From: Pseudomonas sp. SLFW
GTDB lineage: Bacteria > Pseudomonadota > Gammaproteobacteria > Pseudomonadales > Pseudomonadaceae
DNA: 64,000 nucleotides
Reading direction: 5' to 3'
Assembly: GCF_009905615.1 (NCBI RefSeq)
Contig: NZ_JAAAKW010000005.1
Coordinates: forward strand, 248,001-312,000
Shown in pieces: positions 1 through 8,099 of this stretch. The stretch's first letter is position 1; each line of letters begins with the position of its first letter. A program made the translations under genes and the position numbers. A model generated the notes under the pieces. That model saw only the letters and a program-made list of their open reading frames with translations, did not search any database and was not told where the DNA came from.

Positions 1-579
1 GGTGGTGATGCTCTGGATCACGTCGCCGGTGCGGATGTCCACTGCTCGCAGGTTGATGGTCACCTGATCCTGGCGGTAAATGTCCGACGGGCCGATGCCC
101 AGGTAACGCACGCCGAAACCGCCGGTGCGCACGTTGCTTTCGTAGGCGACGATGGCGCCTTCGATGATCATGTTGGCCGGACGCAGCGGAGGCAATTGAG
201 TCTGTGCCCGGTCAGATGGCTGCTCCAGCGCTCGAACGATCTTGCGTTCGGTCAGAAGGTCTTGCAGGTTTTCGCGTTCCACCGGTTTGAACCAGCGCGA
301 ATCGCGTAACGCCCCGACCAGAAGCGACGCGGCGCCCTGAGTCACTGACGTGGAAAAAGAACTGTCCGGCGAAGGCTTGTACTGGCCGGTCTGGTCACGC
401 ATGCCGTACACCGCCACTGGAATCTGACCTGCTGGAAGCGGCAGGTTGGCGAGGTCGCGTGTGGATTGGGTGGGCGGCGAAATGGTCGCCGGAGAAATGG
501 TGCCCGCCGGGCGCGAAGTGGCACAACCACTCAGGACTACAGCGGCGAAAATCATCAATGAAATCGTGCGGGCGCGCAT
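1..579 (-). CDS. csgG: Curli secretion pore lipoprotein CsgG (3' part outside the window)
   Basis: The first 193 codons read on the minus strand from ATG at 579 and run off the window edge. The product starts with a lipoprotein signal (hydrophobic stretch, lipobox LSGC around residues 16-19), followed by a Thr/Ser/Pro-rich linker. It then enters the CsgG fold, with the recognisable segments PVAVYGMRDQTGQY and GGFGVRYLGIGPSDIYRQDQ. CsgG forms the nonameric outer-membrane channel that exports curlin subunits. It is the last visible gene of the csgE-csgF-curlin-csgG block and lies behind a strong terminator hairpin. The identification is firm; only the C-terminal end is missing. Confidence 0.95.
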   Translation of the reverse strand, partial: MRARTISLMIFAAVVLSGCATSRPAGTISPATISPPTQSTRDLANLPLPAGQIPVAVYGMRDQTGQYKPSPDSSFSTSVTQGAASLLVGALRDSRWFKPVERENLQDLLTERKIVRALEQPSDRAQTQLPPLRPANMIIEGAIVAYESNVRTGGFGVRYLGIGPSDIYRQDQVTINLRAVDIRTGDVIQSITT

Positions 580-591
580 GATAAAACTCCG

Positions 592-618
592 AAAAAACCC
601 GCCGGCGAACCGGCGGGT
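592..618 (-). terminator. Rho-independent terminator between curlin and csgG
   Basis: On the minus strand a perfect 9-bp stem (ACCCGCCGG / CCGGCGGGT) with a TTCG loop is followed directly by six T residues. It starts about 10 bases after the curlin stop codon and ends 13 bases before the csgG start. It fits a partial terminator that lets curlin mRNA greatly exceed csgG mRNA. Confidence 0.85.
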
Positions 619-628
619 ACGACCTGGA

Positions 629-1906
629 TTAGTGCTGATTGATCACAACGTTGTTGTTCAGGCCGCCGGTCTGGGTGACGTTGGCGGTCAGGTAGTTGCC
701 GGACTGAGTAACGCGAGCGGTGTTGCTGATCGCCGAAGCAGTCTGGTTGAGGTCGATCGAGTTGTGGCCGCCGGCTTGCTGAGTCAGCTCAGCCAGGTTG
801 TTGATGCCAGCCTGGTTGCTGAGGATGCTGTTCTCGTAGCCGTCCTGCGTGGCGACCAGGCGGTTTTTGCTACCGGTCTGGTTGCTGGTGGTGGCGTTGC
901 CGTCACCGGTCTGGGTGATTTTCGCGGACAGATCGTAGCCGTAGGTTTGATTGGCTACGACGCGGTTGTACGATCCGTTTTGGGTCGCTTGGATGCTGCC
1001 GTCGAACGAGTTTTTCTGAGTCAGCGCGCCGGTGTTGTTGCTGCCAGTCTGCGACAGTGTCGCGGAGGAACCATCAGCGACGTTCTGGTAGATCGTGCCG
1101 GTGCTGTTGTTGCCGTTCTGGGTCAGCGTGGCATGGGTGGTCCAGGTGTCGTTCTGCAGAATCGAACCGGTGTGGCCATTGCCGTTCTGGGTCAGGTCAG
1201 CCGTCGAGTCGCGGGTACCGTTCTCTTGGGTGGTGGTGGCCTGGTTGTAGCCGCCGTCCTGACTGATGGTAGCGGTGACTTTGTAGCTGCCAGTCTGGGT
1301 CAGGTTCGACGTGTTGTTGTTGCCGCGCTGAGTGACGGTGCCGGTGGCATCCGTGTTGTTTTTCTGAGTGACGTAGGCGCGGTTGTCATTGTTGTACTGC
1401 TTGACGGTGGCGACTGCCTTGTTATTGCCTTCCTGACGGAGCTCGGCCGTATGACCGGAACCGTCCTGGTTCAAGGTGGCGCTGTTTTGTTGGCCCAGGT
1501 TGTTTTTCTGGGAGATGTAGCCGGTGTTGTAGCTACCGTCCTGGGTCAGGGTAGCGGTCTGCTTGTTGTCCGAGTTGAAGTTGGTTTTGCCAACCTGCTC
1601 GATGGCTGCGTTGTTCTGGACACCGCCACGCTGGGTAGCGTAGGCCGTGTTGTAGGCATTGCTCTGCAGGATGGTCAGGTTGCTGTCACGGGACGCCTGA
1701 AGCACCTTGCTGCCTTCGGTACCGGCCACGTTACGGTTGCCAGTCTGGTTGAGGGTAGTGGTGGAGTTGATCGCACCGCTCTGTTCAATGTTGGCGCCGT
1801 TGAAGCTACCGTCCTGGTAGCTGTTGACGGTACCGTTGCCAGCGAAAGCTGCGCCTGAGACAGAAGCCAGTACTGCGAGGGCGATAATGGATTTACGTGC
1901 TTGCAT
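629..1906 (-). CDS. Very large curlin-repeat amyloid subunit (CsgA/CsgB-type)
   Basis: The protein has 425 residues with a Sec signal peptide (about residues 1-22, cleavage after AAFA). Almost all the rest is curlin repeats. About 32 half-repeats begin with Q, most as Q-x-G-x-x-N or N/D variants, in strong/weak alternation with a period near 22-24 residues. E. coli CsgA has five repeats of this type and about 150 residues, so this subunit is roughly three times longer. It should be exported through CsgG and form extracellular amyloid. No separate csgA and csgB are seen here, so it may act as major fibre protein and as nucleator. RBS AAAGGAATT precedes the ATG. The family is certain; whether to call it CsgA or CsgB is not. 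Confidence 0.92.
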   Translation of the reverse strand: MQARKSIIALAVLASVSGAAFAGNGTVNSYQDGSFNGANIEQSGAINSTTTLNQTGNRNVAGTEGSKVLQASRDSNLTILQSNAYNTAYATQRGGVQNNAAIEQVGKTNFNSDNKQTATLTQDGSYNTGYISQKNNLGQQNSATLNQDGSGHTAELRQEGNNKAVATVKQYNNDNRAYVTQKNNTDATGTVTQRGNNNTSNLTQTGSYKVTATISQDGGYNQATTTQENGTRDSTADLTQNGNGHTGSILQNDTWTTHATLTQNGNNSTGTIYQNVADGSSATLSQTGSNNTGALTQKNSFDGSIQATQNGSYNRVVANQTYGYDLSAKITQTGDGNATTSNQTGSKNRLVATQDGYENSILSNQAGINNLAELTQQAGGHNSIDLNQTASAISNTARVTQSGNYLTANVTQTGGLNNNVVINQH

Positions 1907-2051
1907 GATTAATTCCTTTATTCAATGTTTTAGTTGTTTCTGGGTTTAGGGCAGGCGAGCGACGCCCGCGAGTTATTGCACAAGGCACAACACGTCTTAC
2001 AGGAGCGTTACAGCGAAATCGTTAGTGCTGAAGCGGTACAGCGACCATTAC

Positions 2052-2474
2052 TTATTGGTTGATCTGGAACGACGTACTTTGACCGGTGGTTTTATCGGTG
2101 GTGGTTATTTGCAATAAGCCTGGCGACAAGTTGACGATGGAAATCGTGAAGTCCGTGGTTTCAACGGTTCCTGGCGTCAACTTGCCGTCGGTGCCGACAA
2201 TGCTCGATGTCACCGCGGACGAAACGCGGCTCAGAATCGCGCTTTGCAACATACTGTTGAACTGATTCAGCGTGCTTTGCGTCGATCCCGAGGAAGACGA
2301 CTTCTCGGTGAACTTGTTTTGCGCGTTCGCCTGGTTCAACAGCACGGGGCCGTTGAGCGGGTTGCCGCCGAAGGATGGGTTGACCGGGACGTACACCAGT
2401 TCACTGGCAAGGACGCTGGCGCAGGGGCCGGACAGCGAGAGCAGACTGATGAAAGCAAGAGACAAGCGATTCAT
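2052..2474 (-). CDS. csgF: Curli assembly factor CsgF
   Basis: The 140-residue product has a signal peptide (cleavage near SVLA-SELVYVPVNPSF). Right after it comes the CsgF mature N-terminus, V-Y-x-P-x-N-P-x-F-G-G-N-P, which in known structures plugs into the CsgG pore. The Gln/Asn/Ser-rich middle and the C-terminal beta segment also match the family. CsgF sits at the cell surface and couples secretion to nucleation of the fibre. An AAAGGAG ribosome binding site is 7 bases before the ATG. The gene lies 12 bases downstream of csgE, so the two are co-transcribed. Confidence 0.95.
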   Translation of the reverse strand: MNRLSLAFISLLSLSGPCASVLASELVYVPVNPSFGGNPLNGPVLLNQANAQNKFTEKSSSSGSTQSTLNQFNSMLQSAILSRVSSAVTSSIVGTDGKLTPGTVETTDFTISIVNLSPGLLQITTTDKTTGQSTSFQINQ

Positions 2475-2486
2475 GATTAACTCCTT

Positions 2487-2930
2487 TTAGATCTCATCGC
2501 GACCCATGTCAGGGTCCCCGAAGAACTGCGCCAATTGGTAGTCAAGAATGGCCTGGAACACTTGAGCCGCCACGTCTGCACCCAGTCCGGCAATCTGGCT
2601 GCGGTTCGGTGGGAGGGCCACCTGAAGCATCCGGCGATTGCCGTAGTTGATGAAAATCTGACTGCCTAAACGTGCGGTGGGGCGCTCCGTGACTGAAACC
2701 GTAAAACGACCTTCTTCATCTTTTTCGGCCCAGGCCGAGGCAAAACTGTCGTAAAACGCATGCCCGTTCTGAGTCACTGTCTGCCCGACGACCAGTCCGC
2801 CGACTTCAGCGCGATTGAGGGAGCGCTGAGAAGATAAAGCCGGTGTTGTGTTGACGCTTTCTTCGGCAAATGCCGTCGCGGCAAGGCACAGGGGAAGCAC
2901 CATCATTATCCTTAAAGTGGTGTGTTTCAT
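2487..2930 (-). CDS. csgE: Curli periplasmic gate protein CsgE
   Basis: From ATG 2930 the product starts with a clean signal peptide (residues 1-18, ending ATAFA-EES). An upstream TTG at 2945 would add five residues before the signal and is less likely. The mature part carries the CsgE pattern: GLVVGQTVTQNGHAFYDSF, W, then SVTERPTARLGSQIFINYG and a C-terminal FGDPDMGRDEI. CsgE caps the CsgG pore from the periplasm and delivers curlin. It is the promoter-proximal gene of this block, with about 430 bases of non-coding DNA upstream. Confidence 0.94.
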   Translation of the reverse strand: MKHTTLRIMMVLPLCLAATAFAEESVNTTPALSSQRSLNRAEVGGLVVGQTVTQNGHAFYDSFASAWAEKDEEGRFTVSVTERPTARLGSQIFINYGNRRMLQVALPPNRSQIAGLGADVAAQVFQAILDYQLAQFFGDPDMGRDEI

Positions 2931-3377
2931 GGCAGGCACATACAAAGTTTGTTGGAGTGGTCACAGTGTAAATACAAATAATGGGAATACGCCACCACGA
3001 AACTAAAAATAATGTCATTTATAAATTGGCGCCAAAAATTAGAGTGACTAACTAGTGCGGTTTAAAAAGACTAATCGCGTCGCTAAGTTGACGTCGGTTT
3101 TTCGTGCGGGTCCGCGTGTTTCGCGGAGGCTGTCCTGCAAAGTCACACGGAAAGGCCGGTTCAGACAGCGCGCCTGAAAAAGTATCTTTCGGAGGAGTAA
3201 CCCACTTAAGCGCGGTTATTTAAGAGCGTTGTTTTCTGTCTCGTTTTTGAGACTTTTACGGCGGTGGCGGTATAACGAAAGTTATAACTGTCAGGAGCCC
3301 CGAGGGGGCCTGAGGCATGCGGGGCGAGGGGGGCAGGGCATTTTTTGCCGACAAACGGCAGGGCGTCGGCGTCTGTT
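2931..3377. promoter_or_regulatory. Non-coding region upstream of csgE, probable curli promoter
   Basis: No credible gene was found in these bases. The part nearest csgE (about 2945-3090) is clearly more AT-rich than its surroundings, with stretches such as AAATACAAATAATGG and CATTTATAAATTGG, as expected for a regulated promoter. The part nearest the kinase gene is GC-rich and holds the hairpin listed at 3292-3312. No csgD gene or clear CsgD box was recognised. Confidence 0.45.
3292..3312 (-). terminator. Hairpin downstream of the first hybrid kinase
   Basis: An interrupted inverted repeat (CAGG..CCCC / GGGG.CCTG) lies about 65 bases beyond the kinase stop codon. It is not followed by a clear T tract, so it is only a weak terminator candidate. 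Confidence 0.35.
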
Positions 3378-5096
3378 TCAGGTCGCCAGAATGCATTTGA
3401 TGCGTGCGGCAAGGTCGTCCATGGTGAACGGCTTGGTCAGCAAGTGCATGCCGGGCTCCAGTTGTTCTTCCCACAGCAGTGCGTTGTGCGCATAGCCGGT
3501 AATAAAAAGCACCTTCAAGTCCGGGCGCACGCTGCGTCCGGCGTCGGCCACCTGCCGGCCATTGAGACCGCCTGGCAGACCCACGTCCGTCACCAGCAGG
3601 TCAATGCGCTGGTTCGATTGCAGCACCTGAAGACCTTGCGCACCGTCCTCCGCATCCAGGGCGGTGTAGCCCAGGTCTTCCAGCACTTCGGCGATCAACA
3701 TGCGCACGGTCGGTTCATCGTCGATCACCAGCACGGTTTCCCCCAACCCGGCCAGTGCGCCGGACACAGCGGTCGGCGTCGACACGCTTGCAACGTTGCG
3801 CGTGGACCTCGGCAGGTAGAGCGTCATAGTGGTGCCCACGTCCATGCGCGATTCAATGTGAATGCTGCCACCGGACTGGCGCACGAACCCGTAGATCATC
3901 GACAGGCCCAGCCCGGTCCCTTTGCCAGTGGGCTTGGTGGTAAAGAAGGGGTCGAAGGCATGGGCCATCACGTCACCGCTCATGCCACTGCCGGTATCGC
4001 TGACGCTCAGCGTCAGGTATTCGCCGACGGGCAGCTCCAGGTCTGCTGCGGCCTTGGACGTCAGGTTGCGATTGCCGGTGGCGATGGTCAGCGTGCCGCC
4101 CGACACCATGGCGTCTCGGGCGTTGATACAGAGGTTGAGAAGGGCGTTTTCCAGCTGGTTCGGGTCTACTTGGGTCAGCCACAGGTCAGCGGTGTTCTGG
4201 ATGTCGATATGCACGGCTGGCCCGATGGTGCTGCGGATCAGCTCCAGCATGCCGTGGATCAGCGCATTGACGTCGGTGGACGTCGGCTCCAGCGTCTGAC
4301 GCCGGGAGAACGCCAGCAGACGATGAGTGAGCGCGGCGGCCCGTCGCGAGGCACCCTGGGCGGCCTCGAAATAACGCTCGGTGTCATTCAACCGGCCCTG
4401 ACCGATGCGTAGCCGGAGCATTTCAAGGCTGCCCATGATCCCGGTCAGCAGGTTGTTGAAGTCGTGGGCCAAGCCGCCGGTCAACTGACCCACAGCCTCC
4501 ATTTTCTGGCTTTGTCGCAGCTGTTGTTCCAGCAGCCGTTGAGCGGTCATCTCCACACCCACACCGGTGCGGCGCACGGGGTCGCCTGCGTTGTTGAAAT
4601 AGGTGTGCCCTCGGGACAGCACCCAGCGAATCGCGCCGTTCGGGTGCAGGATGCGGTATTCGAGTTCCAGGTCGCCGCTGTTGACCAGGCCGCCTGCCAT
4701 GGTCTTGCGCAAGGCCACCAGATCGTCGGGGTGGACGTTGGCGAGAAAGTCCGTGCGTTTGATGCCCGCCGCCCCCTGAAGCGGATCGATGCCGTAGAGC
4801 TCGCTGATGCCTTCATCGCAATAGAAGCAATCGTTGGACACTTCATAGGTCCATACCCCGACCCCGCGCACGGCCGACAGGGCCAGTCGAGTGAAGTCCA
4901 TGGAGTCGTACAGTGCGGTTTCGCCCTGCGCCTCGGCCGCCACGTCGCGCCGGGCCGCGTCATTGGCCTGCATGATGCGCAGGGCGGCACGTCGAGCCTC
5001 CTCGTCGGTGGCGTAATGACCCGCGCTGACCTGAGCATCGAGCAGGGCGGAAAGCGCCAGACTCAGGGCCAGGTCCTGGGGTGCGCGGTAGGACAT
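3378..5096 (-). CDS. PAS-containing hybrid histidine kinase/response regulator
   Basis: From MSYRAP (ATG 5096) the protein has 572 residues. There is a helical N-terminus, one PAS_3-like domain (about 70-185, ending in a PAC-type RRTGVGVEMT), a HisKA dimerisation helix with the phospho-accepting His in GGLAHDFNN (H211), and an HATPase_c domain (NLCINARDAM, GSGM, GTGLGLS boxes). The C-terminal receiver domain begins VLVIDDE, with phospho-acceptor Asp in LLVTDVGLPGG (D504) and the conserved Lys in LTKPF. No membrane segment is seen, so it should sense inside the cell. A 17-codon longer start is possible. Architecture and wording of the motifs are very close to the kinases at 13.5 and 18.3 kb. 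The signal is unknown. Confidence 0.9.
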   Translation of the reverse strand: MSYRAPQDLALSLALSALLDAQVSAGHYATDEEARRAALRIMQANDAARRDVAAEAQGETALYDSMDFTRLALSAVRGVGVWTYEVSNDCFYCDEGISELYGIDPLQGAAGIKRTDFLANVHPDDLVALRKTMAGGLVNSGDLELEYRILHPNGAIRWVLSRGHTYFNNAGDPVRRTGVGVEMTAQRLLEQQLRQSQKMEAVGQLTGGLAHDFNNLLTGIMGSLEMLRLRIGQGRLNDTERYFEAAQGASRRAAALTHRLLAFSRRQTLEPTSTDVNALIHGMLELIRSTIGPAVHIDIQNTADLWLTQVDPNQLENALLNLCINARDAMVSGGTLTIATGNRNLTSKAAADLELPVGEYLTLSVSDTGSGMSGDVMAHAFDPFFTTKPTGKGTGLGLSMIYGFVRQSGGSIHIESRMDVGTTMTLYLPRSTRNVASVSTPTAVSGALAGLGETVLVIDDEPTVRMLIAEVLEDLGYTALDAEDGAQGLQVLQSNQRIDLLVTDVGLPGGLNGRQVADAGRSVRPDLKVLFITGYAHNALLWEEQLEPGMHLLTKPFTMDDLAARIKCILAT

Positions 5097-5219
5097 GAAG
5101 GGTATTCTCTGCGTGGACAGTTGAGCGGGCGAGTAAATATCACACAACGTCGAGCGGGAATAGCCTGTCGCCAGCCGTCGGGCGTTTTAACGTTCAGTGA
5201 GCGCCCGTTTCTTCCGGGT

Positions 5220-5909
5220 TTACACCGCGCGTCGCAGGCCCGACAGAAAAAAACCCTGCCGTCTTTCGAAGCCCAGTCGTTCATATAAGGCGATGGCTGA
5301 AACGTTGCTGCTGAGGACATGCAGAAACGGAGTGGCGCCACGGGAGAGAATGTCGCGACGAAGAGCGTTCATCATGCGCCCCGCCAGTTGCCGCCCGCGA
5401 TACGCCTCGTCCACGCACACGGCGCTGATTTCCGTGAATCCGTCGAGGCGCATGCGCTCGCCGGCCATGGCGATCAACCGGCCATTGTCGCGGACGCCCA
5501 GATAGCGGCCCATTTCGATCGTGCGCGGACCGAACGGGCCAGGACGGGCGCTGGCGGTGAGTTGCAGCATGTCCGGGATATCCGCCATCCCCAGCGGTTG
5601 CAGGTCGGTGTCGTCGTAGGCCAGCGGCGCACCGGGCGCGACCATTTGCATCAGGGTGCCAATCTCGCTCGCGACGAGATTGCGCATGGCGGGCAGCGGC
5701 GCGAGGGTTTGAATCGCCACCTGGCCGTCGTGGGGGATCAGGTCATGCAGGGCGTCGAACGCTTCGGGCGAAGGTTCGATGACCGAGGCGAAAGGCGCGA
5801 CGTCTGGCAAGTAACGGCCACTCAACGCGTCCCTTTCGCCGAGATGGCGCTGGAGGGTATTCAATGCATGCCAGGTGGGGTTGTCGAGCGTGGCGTAGGC
5901 GTTGTGCAT
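5220..5909 (-). CDS. GNAT-family N-acetyltransferase
   Basis: The 229-residue product has a two-part layout: a degenerate N-terminal half and a C-terminal GNAT domain of the FR47 type. The acetyl-CoA pyrophosphate loop is VCVDEAYRGRQLAG, which follows the Q/R-x-x-G-x-G/A pattern. After it come the helix MMNALRRDI and the closing strand/tyrosine region ALYERLGFERRQGFFL. Such enzymes move an acetyl group from acetyl-CoA to an amine; the acceptor cannot be read from sequence. It stands alone behind a kinase in the same direction with a 123-base gap. Confidence 0.85.
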   Translation of the reverse strand: MHNAYATLDNPTWHALNTLQRHLGERDALSGRYLPDVAPFASVIEPSPEAFDALHDLIPHDGQVAIQTLAPLPAMRNLVASEIGTLMQMVAPGAPLAYDDTDLQPLGMADIPDMLQLTASARPGPFGPRTIEMGRYLGVRDNGRLIAMAGERMRLDGFTEISAVCVDEAYRGRQLAGRMMNALRRDILSRGATPFLHVLSSNVSAIALYERLGFERRQGFFLSGLRRAV

Positions 5910-6006
5910 GAGGAACGAGTCGTCAGGTCGGATGGGTGTGGGCCATTGTTTGTCTGTTATCAGCGGATTAGGGCAGTTTCACACCATGAAATGATAAGAG
6001 CAATCC

Positions 6007-6096
6007 TGTGGGAGCGAATTCACCCGCGAAGGGTGGGTACATCCACAGCATCTCCATCGCCTGAGCTCTCTTTCGCGAATGAATTCGCTCCCACAG
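6007..6096. repeat. REP element pair (BIME-like)
   Basis: Two REP arms face each other: TGTGGGAGCGAATTCACCCG on the left and its near complement ending GAATTCGCTCCCACA on the right, about 45 bases apart. The left arm has CACCCGCGAAG where the consensus has CATTCGCGAA. It fills the gap between two minus-strand genes. Confidence 0.85.
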
Positions 6097-6139
6097 GTTC
6101 CCGGCCACGGCGCGATCAGGTGACGGCGGGGCAGCGAGT

Positions 6140-7063
6140 TCACGGCCCCGCCCCGACAGGCCGCAACCCCAACTCATCCAACAACCACTTTTTGAACACT
6201 TCCGCTGCCTCATGCCGGGTCCGCCGTTTCGGGTAAACGAGGTAGTGCCCGATGTATTGAATGTCGTGGGTCACGGCGCGGAGCGGGGCGACCAGCGTGC
6301 CTTTTTCCAGTTCGGTCTGGGCCAGCAGGGTCGATTCCAGCACCACGCCCATGCCGCTGGTGGCGGCCGCAATGGCCATGATGCTGCGGTCGAAGCGCAG
6401 GGCGTAATGGTGCGGTGACATGAGGTGGTTGGCCTCGAACCAGCCTTTCCATTGCAGCATTTGCACATCGCACTGAATCAAACGGTGTTCGTACAAGTCC
6501 TGGGGCGTGCGGATGCTGGCCGCCAGTTCGGGGCTGCACAGCGGCGTCAGGTGCTCCACGGCCAGCGGGATTTTTTCGATGAGGTTGGAGCGCGGTTCGC
6601 CGTAGACGATGTCCAGGTCGAAATCATCGTTTTCGAATTGCGCGTAATCGGTGCTGGCGGAGAACCGCAGGTCGATGGACGGGTACGCCTGCACGAAGCG
6701 CGACAGTCGTGGCATCAACCATTGCATGCCGAAACTGGGGGCGGTGTGCAGGCGCAGGGGCGGCGGTTCCTCGGTCTTGGCCAGCATGAAACCGCGCTGC
6801 ATTTCGTCGAGCCCGCGCTGCACATGCTCCATCAGCAAGCGGCCCTTCGGTGTCAGGTTGACTTCACGGGTGGTGCGCTCGAACAGCTGGATGTCGATGG
6901 ACTCTTCCAGCTTGCGGATGGAATGACTGACCGCGCTTGGCGAAATCCCAAGCTCTTGTGCGGCCTGAATGAACGAGCCGGTGCGTCCCGCCGATTCGAA
7001 GACCCGCAGGGAAGACAGCGGCACTCTGCGCAGTTGTTGTATTAGTGAATTCTGTTCATTCAT
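6140..7063 (-). CDS. LysR-family regulator of the split-transketolase operon
   Basis: The 307-residue protein has a winged helix-turn-helix at about residues 15-75 (LRVFESAGRTGSFIQAAQEL followed by ISPSAVSHSIRKLE) and a periplasmic-binding-like effector domain. The DNA-binding part and the phrase PSFGMQWLMPRLSRF place it near the GcvA-like branch of LysR proteins. It is divergent from the transketolase gene at 7214, with 150 bases between starts that hold two dyads, so it most likely controls that operon and itself. The inducer is not known. Confidence 0.92.
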   Translation of the reverse strand: MNEQNSLIQQLRRVPLSSLRVFESAGRTGSFIQAAQELGISPSAVSHSIRKLEESIDIQLFERTTREVNLTPKGRLLMEHVQRGLDEMQRGFMLAKTEEPPPLRLHTAPSFGMQWLMPRLSRFVQAYPSIDLRFSASTDYAQFENDDFDLDIVYGEPRSNLIEKIPLAVEHLTPLCSPELAASIRTPQDLYEHRLIQCDVQMLQWKGWFEANHLMSPHHYALRFDRSIMAIAAATSGMGVVLESTLLAQTELEKGTLVAPLRAVTHDIQYIGHYLVYPKRRTRHEAAEVFKKWLLDELGLRPVGAGP

Positions 7064-7107
7064 TGCTGTAAAAATGTCTTTTGTAGGGGCTTATTTCTCG
7101 ATGTTAG

Positions 7108-7119
7108 CTTGATTGCAAG
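7108..7119. promoter_or_regulatory. Short dyad, possible LysR site
   Basis: The sequence CTTG-ATTG-CAAG is a perfect 4+4 dyad in the divergent promoter region between the LysR gene and the transketolase operon. It could be one half of the regulator's binding region. Confidence 0.3.
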
Positions 7120-7135
7120 TCGGACGCAGGCCCTT

Positions 7136-7154
7136 TGATGAATTCGAAACATCA
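7136..7154. promoter_or_regulatory. Dyad TGATG-N9-CATCA, possible LysR operator
   Basis: A perfect 5-bp inverted repeat spaced by nine bases lies 60-78 bases upstream of the transketolase start, inside the divergent intergenic region. Size and position suit a LysR recognition site. Confidence 0.4.
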
Positions 7155-7213
7155 GTCGATAGCCTGCTTCCTGCTCTGAATCGTGAACCGATAAAAATAA
7201 GCAGGCACCCATA

Positions 7214-8098
7214 ATGACAACAATTCCTCAAGGCGCCGCCGTGGCCACGTCGCCGCTGCAGCGTGTCGCGCATCATGCGTGGCGCATCCGTCGTTTTGCC
7301 CTGCGCATGGGCGAAGTCCAGGGTCAGGGTTATGTCGGGCAAGCGCTGGGCTGGGCCGATGTCCTCGCCACCGCTTACTGTCACGCCATGAACGTCAAGC
7401 CCAACGATCCGCTGTGGGAAGGCCGCGACCGCTTCCTGCTGTCACACGGGCACTACGCAATTGCCCTCTACGCCGCGTTGATCGAGGCGCAAATAATTCC
7501 TGAAAGCGAGCTGGAAACCTACGGTTCCGACGACAGCCGTCTGCCGATGTCGGGCATGGCGAGCTATACGCCGGGGATGGAAATCTCCGGTGGTTCGCTG
7601 GGCCAGGGCCTGCCCATTGGCGTCGGCATGGCGCTGGGGCTGCGCATGAAAGGCAACCCGGCGTGGGTCTTCAACTCGATGTCCGACGGCGAACTGGACG
7701 AAGGCTCGACCTGGGAAGCCGCCATGTCTGCGGCTCACCACAAGCTGGGCAACCTGATCGCGCTGGTCGACCTTAATAAACAGCAGGCCGACGGCAACTC
7801 CCACGAGATCCTCGATTTCGAACCCCTGGTCGACAAATGGCAGGCGTTCGGCTGGCACGTGCAACGTGTCGATGGCAATGACTTGGCTGCGGTCATCGCT
7901 GCCTTTGATGAAGCCATGGCGCTGAAAGAGGCGAAACCCCGCGTGATCCTGTTCGACACCCTGATGGGCAAAGGCGTGGACTTCCTTGAAGTGCGCGAAA
8001 AGAACCACTTCATTCGCGTTGAGCCTGATGAATGGCAGGCCGCGATCAAGGTTCTGGATGCCAGCTACCAGTCCCATCTGGAATCGGAGAAACGCTGA
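7214..8098 (+). CDS. Transketolase-like protein, N-terminal (TPP-binding) subunit
   Basis: The 294 residues correspond to the first third of a normal transketolase. The thiamine diphosphate/Mg site appears as SDGELDEGSTWEAAMSA, with the closing metal ligand in LVDLNKQQADG about 30 residues later. The substrate-channel segment SHGHYAIALYAALIEAQ and GSLGQGLPIGVGMALG are also present. It must pair with the next gene, which supplies the pyrimidine and C-terminal domains. The two genes are one base apart. Split transketolases of this sort transfer two-carbon ketol units, but the substrate here is open. Confidence 0.93.
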   Translation: MTTIPQGAAVATSPLQRVAHHAWRIRRFALRMGEVQGQGYVGQALGWADVLATAYCHAMNVKPNDPLWEGRDRFLLSHGHYAIALYAALIEAQIIPESELETYGSDDSRLPMSGMASYTPGMEISGGSLGQGLPIGVGMALGLRMKGNPAWVFNSMSDGELDEGSTWEAAMSAAHHKLGNLIALVDLNKQQADGNSHEILDFEPLVDKWQAFGWHVQRVDGNDLAAVIAAFDEAMALKEAKPRVILFDTLMGKGVDFLEVREKNHFIRVEPDEWQAAIKVLDASYQSHLESEKR

Positions 8099-8099
8099 A

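Noticed and set aside
446..1858. 470-codon open frame on the plus strand across the curlin gene
   Set aside because: It is the antisense shadow of a repetitive Asn/Gln/Thr-rich gene; periodic codons keep stops away. It has no ribosome binding site and no recognisable domain.
629..1906. Tandem DNA repeats in the curlin gene as a CRISPR or satellite
   Set aside because: The periodicity is at the protein level (curlin motif); DNA units vary and there are no constant repeats with unique spacers.
3238..3257. GTCTC-GTTTTT-GAGAC hairpin with T residues as a terminator
   Set aside because: The stem is only five pairs, and no plus-strand gene ends before it.
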